From Labilibaculum euxinicum (GTDB taxonomy: Bacteria; Bacteroidota; Bacteroidia; Bacteroidales; Marinifilaceae), in contig NZ_WTCR01000014.1 of NCBI RefSeq assembly GCF_009795715.1, positions 62,001 through 126,000 on the forward strand: DNA of 64,000 nt. Direction: 5' to 3'. The position numbers and the translations under genes are program-made. Each line of letters begins with the position of its first letter. Positions within the stretch are counted from its first letter, which is position 1. Below, one piece after another: positions 54,810 through 63,537 of the stretch. A model generated the notes under the pieces. It was not told where the DNA came from and did no database searches. It saw nothing but the letters and a program-made list of their open reading frames with translations.

Positions 54810-55949
54810 ATGGCAATAGACAGAAGAAAATTTTTAGGAAACACCGGCTTGTTAGCTGGAGCTGCATTTTTACTTCCGGCAATGAATTCTTGCGGAGGGA
54901 CAGGAGCAGGTAAATCAAAACGTTCAGGAAAAGGATTGAAACTTAGTTTCGAACCTTATGAGTTGCAGCTGAAACATGTATTTACCATTGCATCTTTTTC
55001 CAGAACAACCACCCCGGTTATGCTTACGAAAATTGAGTGGGATGGAATTGTTGGTTATGGCGAAGCTTCCATGCCTCCTTATTTGGGAGAATCCCACGAA
55101 ACAGCCGCCAAATTTTTAAGCAGTTTAAATTTGAGACAGTTCTCTGATCCGTTTCGGTTGAATGAAATATTAAGCTATGTAGATGCTGTTGCTGAAGGAA
55201 ATTGTGCGGCAAAGGCGTCAATTGATATCGCTTTGCATGATCTGATCGGGAAATTATTGGAAAAACCATGGTTTAAAATCTGGGGGTACAATCAGGAAAA
55301 CACTCCGCTGACCACATTTACCATTGGGATGGATAAACCTGATGTGGTAATTGAAAAAGTGAAAGAAGCTTCTCCTTATAAAATGTTAAAAGTGAAAATT
55401 GGGAAGGGGACCGATGAGGAGATGATTAATACAATTCGAAAAATTACAGATGTGCCTTTGTGTGTTGATGTGAATCAGGGTTGGAAAGACAAACAAGAGG
55501 CTTTAGATAAAATTCATTGGTTAAAAGAACAAGGAGTTGTTTTTGTTGAGCAGCCAATGGACAAGCACAATTTTGATGATATGGCTTGGCTGACTCAGCA
55601 CAGTCCCTTGCCTACAATTGCAGATGAAGCCATTCAGCGATTGGACGATGTGGCAAAATTACATGGAGTTTATTCCGGGATCAATATCAAATTGATGAAG
55701 TGTACCGGAATGCGCGAAGCTCATAAAATGATGAATGTGGCCCGTTCATTGGAAATGAAAGTGATGATTGGATGCATGACGGAAACGTCTTGTGGTGTTA
55801 GTGCGGCAGCCCAACTGTCGCCTATGGTTGATTGGGCTGATTTGGATGGAAACTTATTAATATCAAATGATCCTTTTAAAGGAATTGAGATTGTCGGCGG
55901 GAAAGTAATCTTACCGGACCGTCCGGGAATTGGAGTCATAAAAATATAA
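54810..55949 (+). CDS. Tat-exported L-Ala-D/L-Glu dipeptide epimerase
   Basis: A 379-aa enolase-superfamily enzyme. The N-terminus (IDRRKFLGNTGLLAGAAF) is a twin-arginine signal followed by a lipobox-like MNSC, so it is probably an exported lipoprotein. The enzyme part shows KVKIG (Lys pair), CVDVNQGW, FVEQPM and IADEAIQ (three metal ligands), and NIKLMKCTG with the second catalytic Lys. It epimerises L-Ala-D-Glu released by YkfC-type peptidases. ATG 54810 is preferred because it starts the Tat signal; TTG 54768 would overlap the upstream gene. Confidence 0.92.
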   Translation: MAIDRRKFLGNTGLLAGAAFLLPAMNSCGGTGAGKSKRSGKGLKLSFEPYELQLKHVFTIASFSRTTTPVMLTKIEWDGIVGYGEASMPPYLGESHETAAKFLSSLNLRQFSDPFRLNEILSYVDAVAEGNCAAKASIDIALHDLIGKLLEKPWFKIWGYNQENTPLTTFTIGMDKPDVVIEKVKEASPYKMLKVKIGKGTDEEMINTIRKITDVPLCVDVNQGWKDKQEALDKIHWLKEQGVVFVEQPMDKHNFDDMAWLTQHSPLPTIADEAIQRLDDVAKLHGVYSGINIKLMKCTGMREAHKMMNVARSLEMKVMIGCMTETSCGVSAAAQLSPMVDWADLDGNLLISNDPFKGIEIVGGKVILPDRPGIGVIKI

Positions 55950-55989
55950 GTAATTTTTAATTATTTCTTGCTAATCTAAATTAAACACT

Positions 55990-58900
55990 ATGAGAAAAAT
56001 TGCATGCTTTACGTTAATCATGCTTCTTGGCTGGCAGGTATCCTGGGCACAGGATTTGCTGGTTAAAGGTGTGGTTACCGGTGCAGAAGACGGGTTAACT
56101 ATCCCGGGCGTTTCGGTTGTAGTAAAAGGTACAACCAACGGAACAACTACCGATTTTGATGGAAAATATGAAATCAAAGTGGGAGCGGATGCCATTTTGG
56201 TATTCTCTTACATTGGAATGAAACCATTTGAGACCGCAGTTGGTACTCAAGCAGAATTGAATGTGGTGCTTCAAGCCGATAATTTCGCAATGGACGAAGT
56301 TGTGGTTGTTGGTTATGGCGTTCAAAAGAAAAGTGATATTACGGGTTCTGTAGCTAGTATAAGTACTAAGGATTTGGAAGATCAGCCAGTTTCAAACGGA
56401 GCCGCTCTTCTTCAAGGACGTGCTGCCGGAGTTATGGTAACGCAAACTTCCGGTGCTCCTGGCGCAGGTTTATCAGTACGGGTTCGTGGTACAGGAACTG
56501 TGAATAATTCTTCTCCTCTTTATGTAGTGGATGGAATCTTTCTGGATGATATTTCTAGTTTAAATCCAAGTGATTTCAAGAGTCTTGAGGTTTTGAAAGA
56601 TGCATCAGCAACTGCTATTTATGGTTCAAGAGGTGCAAACGGTGTTGTTTTAATTACAACCAAAACTGGTAATACCAAGGATGTGAAAGTTCAAATGGAA
56701 TTAATGACCGGGCTTCAAAGTGTATGGAATAATCCTGATTTAATGAATACAACAGATTGGTTGGCTACTTACAATACAGCTCAAACAAATGCTGCAGCTT
56801 TTACAGGTTCTAGTGCTTACAAGCCATTAACCCTTCAATCTCCATCTGACAATACAGGAAAAACTACGGATTGGTTCGATGAGGTTACTCGCGTTGGAAA
56901 AATTTATAAAACGAATGTTACCTTATCAAAAGGTGATGAATCTTCAAATACTCTATTCAGTGCAGGGTATTTTAAAAATGAAGGTGTTGTTTTAAATTCT
57001 AAATACGAACGAGTTAATGCTCGTTTGAATAACAATTACAATATTGGTTCAAGAATTAAAGCAGGTATTAATCTTTCATTGTCTCACACCAATACAGATC
57101 AGGTAAACGGAAATGCTATTAATGGTATTTTAACTCTTGCTCAAAGAATGGATCCTATTACTCCGGTTTATCAGGAATCTGGGGAATATGCTTCCACACC
57201 GTATTCCGATTTGGCGAATCCGGTTGCTATTTTAAACAGAGATGTTCGTGAAAAATCAGCTCTTTTGGTTTTGGCGAACTCATACCTGCAGGTTGAACCA
57301 ATCAAGAATTTGTTCATCAGGTCATCTGTAAGTTTAAATGTTTCCAGATCTAAAGAGAAGACTTATTTACCTTCGTATGATTATGGTAATGAAAAGAATA
57401 TTACCAACAGTTTATCAAAAACTACCCGTGAATTTAATGGATTTTTAAGTGAGAATACAATTTCTTACAATATAAATATTGAAGATCACAATATTAGTTT
57501 GTTAGCTGGTTTTACTGCAGAGAAAAACAAATCTGAGTATTTAGGAGCTTCAAGAAATAATATTCCAAACGATAATGAGGAGTTGCAGTATATTTCGGCT
57601 TCCACTGATTTGGAGAGTACTAATGCTTCGAATTCAGGTGTAGATACAAGAATGTATTCCTATTTAGGTAGAGTGAATTACAATTATGCAGACACCTATT
57701 TCTTAACTGCATCTTTTCGTCGTGATGGATCTTCTGTTTTTGGGCCTGATAAACGATTTGGTAATTTCCCTTCAATGTCTTTAGGATGGAAATTGAGAAA
57801 TGAAAAATTCATGGATTTTTTACCAGAAAATGTGGTGAACAGAATAAAAGTAAGAGCTGGTTGGGGACGTGTTGGTAATGCTAAAATTGATCCATATTCA
57901 TTTGCTTCTACAGTTCAAAGTAAAGATGCTTTGTTGGAGTACAGCTATGTTTTTGGTGATAAAGAACAAGCAGGAGCGGCCTCTGTAAAAATGGCCAATT
58001 TAAAAGTGCAGTGGGAAACGGTAGAATCTACAAATTTCGGACTGGATCTGGCATTTTTTAATGATCAATTAACTTTTTCTGCTGATTATTTTAAAAAGGA
58101 AACTAAAGATATGTTGGTGCAGGTTCCAATACCTCAGTATGCTGGTTACGATGGAAGTCCATATGTTAATGCAGGTACTGTTGAGAATAAAGGTTTTGAA
58201 TTAAATCTTGGCTACAGAGGTAAAATTGGAAATGATTTGAAATACTCAGTTAATGTAAATGCTTCTCATGTAGATAATGAAGTAACCAGTCTTGGTGGCG
58301 GGGTTCCTATTTGGAGTGGTAATGTGAGTTTGGTAGGCAATGTTACTAGAACGGCTGAAGGATCTCCTATCGGAGCATTCTATGGTTATCAGGTTGATGG
58401 AGTTTTTCAAACAGATGCTGAAGTTGCATCAAGTGCTCAGTCGGCAGAGCCTATTGGCGCAGGTGATTTTAGATTTAAAGACCAGTGGACCGATAAAGAC
58501 AATGATGGTGTAATGGAGGCTCCTGATGGAGTTATCAATGGTGATGATCGTGTTCAGATTGGTGATCCAAATCCAGATTTATTCTATGGTGTGAATATTG
58601 ATTTGTCATACAAAGGTTTTGACTTATCTATGTTTTTCCAAGGGGTAACGGGTAATGATATATTTAATGGGTTTAAATATTACAATTACGCGGATATCAA
58701 AAGATTTGGATTGGCATCTGATTACAAGAATCATTGGACTGCTCAGAACAAATCGAATGAAATGTTTGGATTAAACGCTTCTACTGTTGAGAAAAATTTG
58801 AGAGCTTCAGATTTTTATGTGGAAGATGGTTCGTATTTGCGCTTAAAAAACATTCAATTGGGTTATACTTTTAAAGATCTTACTCCTTGGATGTCAAATC

Positions 58901-59070
58901 TACGTGTTTATTTTTCTGGTCAGAATGTATTTACAATTACAAATTACTCTGGTTTGGATCCTGAAATTGGGGCGGCTAGTTCTACTAGTCCTTCATTAAC
59001 TCAAGGTATTGATTATGGAACTTATCCGCAAGCTAGAATTTTTTCAATAGGAGCTAATTTAACTTTCTAA
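55990..59070 (+). CDS. SusC/RagA-family TonB-dependent outer-membrane transporter
   Basis: A 1026-aa protein with a signal peptide (cleavage after SWAQ, 21). A carboxypeptidase D-like domain (22-105), the DEVVVVGYGVQKKSDITGSV box, a plug (about 115-220, VEVLKDASATAIYGSRGANG pattern) and a long barrel ending NLTF follow. With SusD it imports oligomers across the outer membrane. The operon suggests peptidoglycan fragments as cargo, which is inference. It follows the epimerase gene by 40 nt. Confidence 0.95.
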   Translation: MRKIACFTLIMLLGWQVSWAQDLLVKGVVTGAEDGLTIPGVSVVVKGTTNGTTTDFDGKYEIKVGADAILVFSYIGMKPFETAVGTQAELNVVLQADNFAMDEVVVVGYGVQKKSDITGSVASISTKDLEDQPVSNGAALLQGRAAGVMVTQTSGAPGAGLSVRVRGTGTVNNSSPLYVVDGIFLDDISSLNPSDFKSLEVLKDASATAIYGSRGANGVVLITTKTGNTKDVKVQMELMTGLQSVWNNPDLMNTTDWLATYNTAQTNAAAFTGSSAYKPLTLQSPSDNTGKTTDWFDEVTRVGKIYKTNVTLSKGDESSNTLFSAGYFKNEGVVLNSKYERVNARLNNNYNIGSRIKAGINLSLSHTNTDQVNGNAINGILTLAQRMDPITPVYQESGEYASTPYSDLANPVAILNRDVREKSALLVLANSYLQVEPIKNLFIRSSVSLNVSRSKEKTYLPSYDYGNEKNITNSLSKTTREFNGFLSENTISYNINIEDHNISLLAGFTAEKNKSEYLGASRNNIPNDNEELQYISASTDLESTNASNSGVDTRMYSYLGRVNYNYADTYFLTASFRRDGSSVFGPDKRFGNFPSMSLGWKLRNEKFMDFLPENVVNRIKVRAGWGRVGNAKIDPYSFASTVQSKDALLEYSYVFGDKEQAGAASVKMANLKVQWETVESTNFGLDLAFFNDQLTFSADYFKKETKDMLVQVPIPQYAGYDGSPYVNAGTVENKGFELNLGYRGKIGNDLKYSVNVNASHVDNEVTSLGGGVPIWSGNVSLVGNVTRTAEGSPIGAFYGYQVDGVFQTDAEVASSAQSAEPIGAGDFRFKDQWTDKDNDGVMEAPDGVINGDDRVQIGDPNPDLFYGVNIDLSYKGFDLSMFFQGVTGNDIFNGFKYYNYADIKRFGLASDYKNHWTAQNKSNEMFGLNASTVEKNLRASDFYVEDGSYLRLKNIQLGYTFKDLTPWMSNLRVYFSGQNVFTITNYSGLDPEIGAASSTSPSLTQGIDYGTYPQARIFSIGANLTF

Positions 59071-59076
59071 CAGTTG

Positions 59077-60699
59077 ATGAAAATGAAGAAAATAAGAAAT
59101 ATAATATTAGCGGGGCTTTTGATATTTTCATTAGGAGCCTGTGATAAAGACTATTTGGATACCGTTAAAATCGGGGAACAAACTTCCGGTAGTTTTTATT
59201 CGAACGATGCGGAGCTTGTAAAGGCGGCCAATGCATGTTATGCTCCAATGTGGGAGTATCATTACAATTGGGGAAGAACCTCATTAAATAATTCTACTAC
59301 CGATGATGCAGTGGATAGAGAAGATTTGGCATTGCGTCAATTTACTTACGATGCCACGGCATTCCTATTCACTTATAATTACCGGTACAATTACCGTGGA
59401 ATTTTAATTGCAAATCAGCTGTTGGCGAATGTAGAAGGAAAAGACATTCCTGGAGTAACCGATAAGTCACTACAGGATCGTGTTGTTGGTGAAGCAAAAT
59501 TTATGCGAGCATATTATTACTACGATTTGGTAAAGAATTATGGTGGTGTGCCGTTGATTACAGTTCCGTTATTGGGTGATGATTTGAATAAAACACGTGC
59601 TACTTCAGCTGAAGTTTATGCGCAAATCGAAGCTGATTTAAAAGATGCAGTTGCTACTCTTCCTTTGAAATCCGTATACGTTGCTTCAGGGGAACTGGGT
59701 AGAGCTACAAAGGGTGCTGCCTTAGGTCTGTTAGTGAAAGTTTCTGTTTCACAGGCAAGTCCGGGATATGCATCTCAGGATTTTTATAATGAGAACAAAT
59801 GGGATGAAGCAAAAACCTACGCAGAACAATTGTTTGCTTTAGATGTTTACGATCTGTATCAAGGTGATTATCATGATTTATTTTCGGAGGCAGAAGAGAA
59901 TAACGAAGAATCTATTTTCGAAGTTCAGTTTTACGATTCTCCGCTTGATGATGGTGCATATACCAACAATGGTAACTTTACTACTTTCTTAAATATGCCA
60001 TGGTTGGGAGCTGCTGATCCTTATGGTAGATATCAGGCAACTTACGATTTGTATCTTGAGTTTGAAAATGGTGATCCAAGACGTGATGCATCACTAATCA
60101 ATTCTCTTCAGTATGCCGATCAGTGGATTTTGGAAGGTGAAACTCCAGGTGTAGTTGCTGAAGATTTAACAGGTTTTAGTAATTATAAACACTACCTGTC
60201 TAAGCAAGAATATTTGAATCTGGGTAATTTCAGAAACTCACCGATTAATGAAAGAATTATCCGTTTATCAGATATTTATTTATTGTATGCAGAGGCTTGC
60301 TATCATACAAATGATGAGGGAACTGCTAGAACCTACCTAAATAAAGTACGTGAGCGTGCTCGTCAAGGGAATGCTTCTATTTTGGCTAATGTTACAGCAT
60401 CGGGAACAGCTTTGCTGGATGCTATATATCACGAGCGTCGTGTTGAACTTTGTGGTGAAGGTCATAGATTGCACGATTTGATTAGAACAGGAAGATTAGA
60501 GCAAGAGCTTAAAGTAGATGGTTACAAAGTTAAAGCAACTATTACTCGCGATGGTGCCGGGGGATATATAGTGGCTGATTCTGGTGAACCAATTTTTAAG
60601 GCAACAAATTTAACAATGCCAAAAAATATTTTCTTCCCTCTTCCACAAAGTGAAGTGGATAATACAGGAGGACTTGTAGGACAAAATCCTGGATACTAA
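59077..60699 (+). CDS. SusD/RagB-family surface glycan- or peptide-binding lipoprotein
   Basis: A 540-aa lipoprotein (IFSLGACDKDYLD, Cys about 21). SusD architecture is clear: NQLLANVEG, RAYYYYDLVKNYGGVPLIT, the TPR-like helical part, and the C-terminal YHERRVELCGEGHRLHDLIRTG. It forms the lid over SusC. ATG 59077 is 6 nt after the SusC stop. Last gene of the operon; a terminator follows. Confidence 0.95.
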   Translation: MKMKKIRNIILAGLLIFSLGACDKDYLDTVKIGEQTSGSFYSNDAELVKAANACYAPMWEYHYNWGRTSLNNSTTDDAVDREDLALRQFTYDATAFLFTYNYRYNYRGILIANQLLANVEGKDIPGVTDKSLQDRVVGEAKFMRAYYYYDLVKNYGGVPLITVPLLGDDLNKTRATSAEVYAQIEADLKDAVATLPLKSVYVASGELGRATKGAALGLLVKVSVSQASPGYASQDFYNENKWDEAKTYAEQLFALDVYDLYQGDYHDLFSEAEENNEESIFEVQFYDSPLDDGAYTNNGNFTTFLNMPWLGAADPYGRYQATYDLYLEFENGDPRRDASLINSLQYADQWILEGETPGVVAEDLTGFSNYKHYLSKQEYLNLGNFRNSPINERIIRLSDIYLLYAEACYHTNDEGTARTYLNKVRERARQGNASILANVTASGTALLDAIYHERRVELCGEGHRLHDLIRTGRLEQELKVDGYKVKATITRDGAGGYIVADSGEPIFKATNLTMPKNIFFPLPQSEVDNTGGLVGQNPGY

Positions 60700-60724
60700 T
60701 TCAGGTACTATGTAGTAGTAGTGT

Positions 60725-60757
60725 AACAGGGATTCTTCGGGATCCCTGTTTTTTTGT
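60725..60757 (+). terminator. Terminator after SusD
   Basis: AACAGGGAT and ATCCCTGTT flank a TCTTCGGG-type loop and are followed by seven T residues. It closes the namZ-side rightward operon. Confidence 0.9.
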
Positions 60758-60880
60758 ATGTAAAAGCTTCGTTAATTTTTTACTATCTTCATAAGATGCC
60801 ATCACAGTTCGTATTCGAACACTTGCTGTGTTAATTGCGGACAGTTAACTCTTTTTCATTTTTTAGAATTCTGGTTTAGT

Positions 60881-60909
60881 TTTTGATTTAAAGAGATATA
60901 GTAATTTTG
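60881..60909 (+). promoter_or_regulatory. Predicted promoter of the phosphatase/kinase-like pair
   Basis: TTTTG (60881-60885), a 16-nt spacer and TAATTTTG (60902-60909), 31 nt before the start codon. Confidence 0.5.
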
Positions 60910-60940
60910 GTATTTGATTTGAATAAGAAAAACAGATGAT

Positions 60941-62146
60941 ATGTATCGAAGGGTTAAGTTTTATAAATATGTGATTGTATTATTTCTGGCCATAATTAAT
61001 TTATGGTCATTCAATGTGGAAGCACAAGAAAAGAAGAATGAATTAGGCTCAGGTGCATTTTCATCTTACGATAAGGTTTTTAATGGAAATATTCAGGATC
61101 TTAATTTGGCAGACTACTCTGATGGTCCGCATTTTTTCTGGCTCGACGATAAAACTGTGAAGTCGTGGTATATCAATCATAAAAAAGAAGGAAATATCAT
61201 TGATATCCGGGAGAAGAAAATAAAGATAAAAGGCGATTCAGTAGTAGTTAAAGGACAGAAAGGTGATAAGAATAAGTATTGGCTTCGAAAGGGAAAGTAT
61301 CCGGTTCAAAGTGCTGAATACTCGGGGGTGACAAAGTTGTTGGCAATTGGAGATGTGCATGGAGAATATGATGCACTGGTGGAATTATTGCTGAATATTG
61401 GAGTAATTAATAAGGATTTGGATTGGAATTGGGGAGATGGACATCTGGTTTTTGTTGGAGATATTTTTGACCGGGGAGATAAAGTAACTGAAAGTCTGTA
61501 TTTAATTAAGAAATTACAAAGACAGGCAAATGAAAATAAAGGGAAACTGCATTTATTGCTTGGGAATCATGAAATAATGGTTTTAATGAACGATTCTCGT
61601 TACGTTGCTCCAAAGTATAAGAATATGTGCCAAAGGTTAATGTTTAATTACCCGCGTTTTTTTAAGGCAGATACAGAATTGGGGAAGTGGCTGCGATCAT
61701 TAAATTCTGTAGTTAAAATTAATGATTTACTATTTGTTCATGGTGGCTTGTCTCCTGATTTAGTTGATAGAGGACTTAGCTTGGAGCAAATAAACAATGA
61801 TATTCGGAAAAGTATAAGTGCAGATAATAAGATGACACATGAGAAGTTGATGAGATCCATATATTTCCCTGAAAACCCTTTGTGGTATAGAGGTTATCTG
61901 ATGAAATCAAGAAGTTATTCAATTATTACTAATGAGGAGTTAACTAAGGTGCTTACTTATTATAATGTAAATAGAATTTTTATCGGGCATACAGAGGTTG
62001 AATCTATTCATTTTTTGCATGAAGGTAGAGTCGTAGCAATAAATGTTCCAATGGGATATTCTGAAATTGAACCCCAGGTAGTGTTAATTGAAGATGGAAA
62101 ATATTATCGTTGTTTTTCAGATGGAAGAAGAGAGTTAATTGAATAA
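60941..62146 (+). CDS. Secreted PPP-type metallophosphatase
   Basis: A 401-aa protein with a signal peptide (cleavage near VEAQ, about 29). The PPP phosphatase core has LLAIGDVHGEYDALVELL, VFVGDIFDRGDKV, LLLGNHEIMV, FVHGGLSPDL and FIGHTEVESI, a complete metal site like Shewanella-like protein phosphatases. It would act on phospho-substrates in the periplasm. Its stop overlaps the next gene's start (TAATG), so the pair is translationally coupled. Confidence 0.9.
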   Translation: MYRRVKFYKYVIVLFLAIINLWSFNVEAQEKKNELGSGAFSSYDKVFNGNIQDLNLADYSDGPHFFWLDDKTVKSWYINHKKEGNIIDIREKKIKIKGDSVVVKGQKGDKNKYWLRKGKYPVQSAEYSGVTKLLAIGDVHGEYDALVELLLNIGVINKDLDWNWGDGHLVFVGDIFDRGDKVTESLYLIKKLQRQANENKGKLHLLLGNHEIMVLMNDSRYVAPKYKNMCQRLMFNYPRFFKADTELGKWLRSLNSVVKINDLLFVHGGLSPDLVDRGLSLEQINNDIRKSISADNKMTHEKLMRSIYFPENPLWYRGYLMKSRSYSIITNEELTKVLTYYNVNRIFIGHTEVESIHFLHEGRVVAINVPMGYSEIEPQVVLIEDGKYYRCFSDGRRELIE

Positions 62147-63282
62147 TGTTTTTACAAAAAAATGCAATGAGTAGACTGTCGAATGCAATTAGGCTGGAAA
62201 ATAATAACAAGAAAGATTTTTTCACAAAAGCTTTCTTAATCTTATTGATATTCCTTTATTCGATTCCAGTCAGTGCTGTTTCCAGAAAGGATAGAGACAG
62301 CTTGTTGCAATTGCCATTGTTTAAAAACGAAAAACTCCTTGAGTTCGAATTAAAAACTAATTTGTCAATTTTGATAAATGATATTGGAGAGGACAGGAGG
62401 TATCATAAATGCGAATTGCGGTTAATTGAGAATGAGAAACAACCGGAAAGTAAGATAGACGTTGAAGTAATGACCCGGGGAAATTTCCGAAGGCGAAAAC
62501 AAAACTGCGATTTCCCGCCATTACGATTTAAACTGCCTTCAGAAAAGTTGACAGGAACCGAGTTCGAAGGGCAAAGCAAGTTAAAATACGTAAGTCATTG
62601 CCAGTCTTATCAGGATGGATTCGAACAGAATACCATTAAAGAATATCTGATCTACAAGATGTATAATCTTATTGACGAACACAGTTATAGGGTTCGTTTG
62701 TCTCAAATTTCATTTATTGATAGTCTTACTAATGATACCATTCAAAAGTTTGGTTTTTTTCTGGAAGATAAAAATGATCTTGCTACCCGAAACGGAAAAA
62801 TAATACTGCATTATAAAAATTTAAAGCAATACAATATTCTTCGAAAGAATATGGTAATGCTGTCTTTGTTTCAGTTGATGATTGGAAATTCAGACTGGGA
62901 TATTTGCCGGTTGCACAATATTGAGATTTTGTCGGTGGATGAACAGAGCATTCCTGTTGCAGTACCTTTCGATTTTGATTGGTCGGGAATAATCAATCAG
63001 ACTTATTTTACTTTGGATCCTCAAATAGCTCCCGATGCAAAGTATAAAAGAATATACAAAGGTTACAGATGGAGTGATGAGGAATTGAATGCCGCTTTCA
63101 CAGATTTTAATGAACTGAAAGAAGCGTTTTTGGAATTGATTTCACGATGTGAATATTTAAATGAAGAGAATAGGCATAGGGTAATAGAGTATATCCTGAA
63201 ATTTTATGAATTGATAGGTTCAAAAAAGGATGTAAGGGACGTTATTCGGAAAAATGCTCCTAAAATTCCATTGGTCAGATAA
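62146..63282 (+). CDS. CotH-like kinase-fold protein
   Basis: A 378-aa protein with a hydrophobic segment at about 28-46 (FLILLIFLYSIPVSAV) that may be a signal. TRGNFRRRKQNCDFPPLRF, MIGNSDWDICRLHN and VPFDFDWSG resemble the nucleotide- and metal-binding motifs of CotH/HipA-like atypical kinases. The family assignment is by motif, so it remains tentative. Coupling to a phosphatase suggests opposing activities. ATG 62146 overlaps the upstream stop; ATG 62167 is an alternative. Confidence 0.6.
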   Translation: MFLQKNAMSRLSNAIRLENNNKKDFFTKAFLILLIFLYSIPVSAVSRKDRDSLLQLPLFKNEKLLEFELKTNLSILINDIGEDRRYHKCELRLIENEKQPESKIDVEVMTRGNFRRRKQNCDFPPLRFKLPSEKLTGTEFEGQSKLKYVSHCQSYQDGFEQNTIKEYLIYKMYNLIDEHSYRVRLSQISFIDSLTNDTIQKFGFFLEDKNDLATRNGKIILHYKNLKQYNILRKNMVMLSLFQLMIGNSDWDICRLHNIEILSVDEQSIPVAVPFDFDWSGIINQTYFTLDPQIAPDAKYKRIYKGYRWSDEELNAAFTDFNELKEAFLELISRCEYLNEENRHRVIEYILKFYELIGSKKDVRDVIRKNAPKIPLVR

Positions 63283-63322
63283 AAAGCAGTTTTTTTTTGA
63301 AAAAAACTAAAATTTTCAGCGC

Positions 63323-63369
63323 AAACGATAAAAATAAGGGTGTTTGATCCTGTTTTTATCGTTTTTTTG
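63323..63369 (+). terminator. Terminator after the kinase-like gene
   Basis: AAACGATAAAAA and TTTTTATCGTTT flank a loop of about 19 nt; a T run follows. Confidence 0.85.
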
Positions 63370-63440
63370 TTTCGTTGAGCTTATTTTTTTGGAAGTAGAA
63401 TTGTGAAATCGAATTATTTTATTCACATTTGTATCACTGC

Positions 63441-63497
63441 AAAGGGGGGTGTTGAGTAAAAATTAAATATTTTTTTGCTGAGTACCCCTTTTTTTTC
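63441..63497 (+). terminator. Hairpin with T-run in the glnN leader (possible attenuator)
   Basis: AAAGGGG (63441) pairs with CCCCTTT, inner A and T runs can pair, and eight T residues follow. It lies 41 nt before glnN and after a likely promoter (TTG, then CACATTTG at 63424-63431), so it may control readthrough into glnN. Confidence 0.55.
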
Positions 63498-63537
63498 AAT
63501 ACGGATTAAGATATCAATAACTAAAATTTTTTCATTT

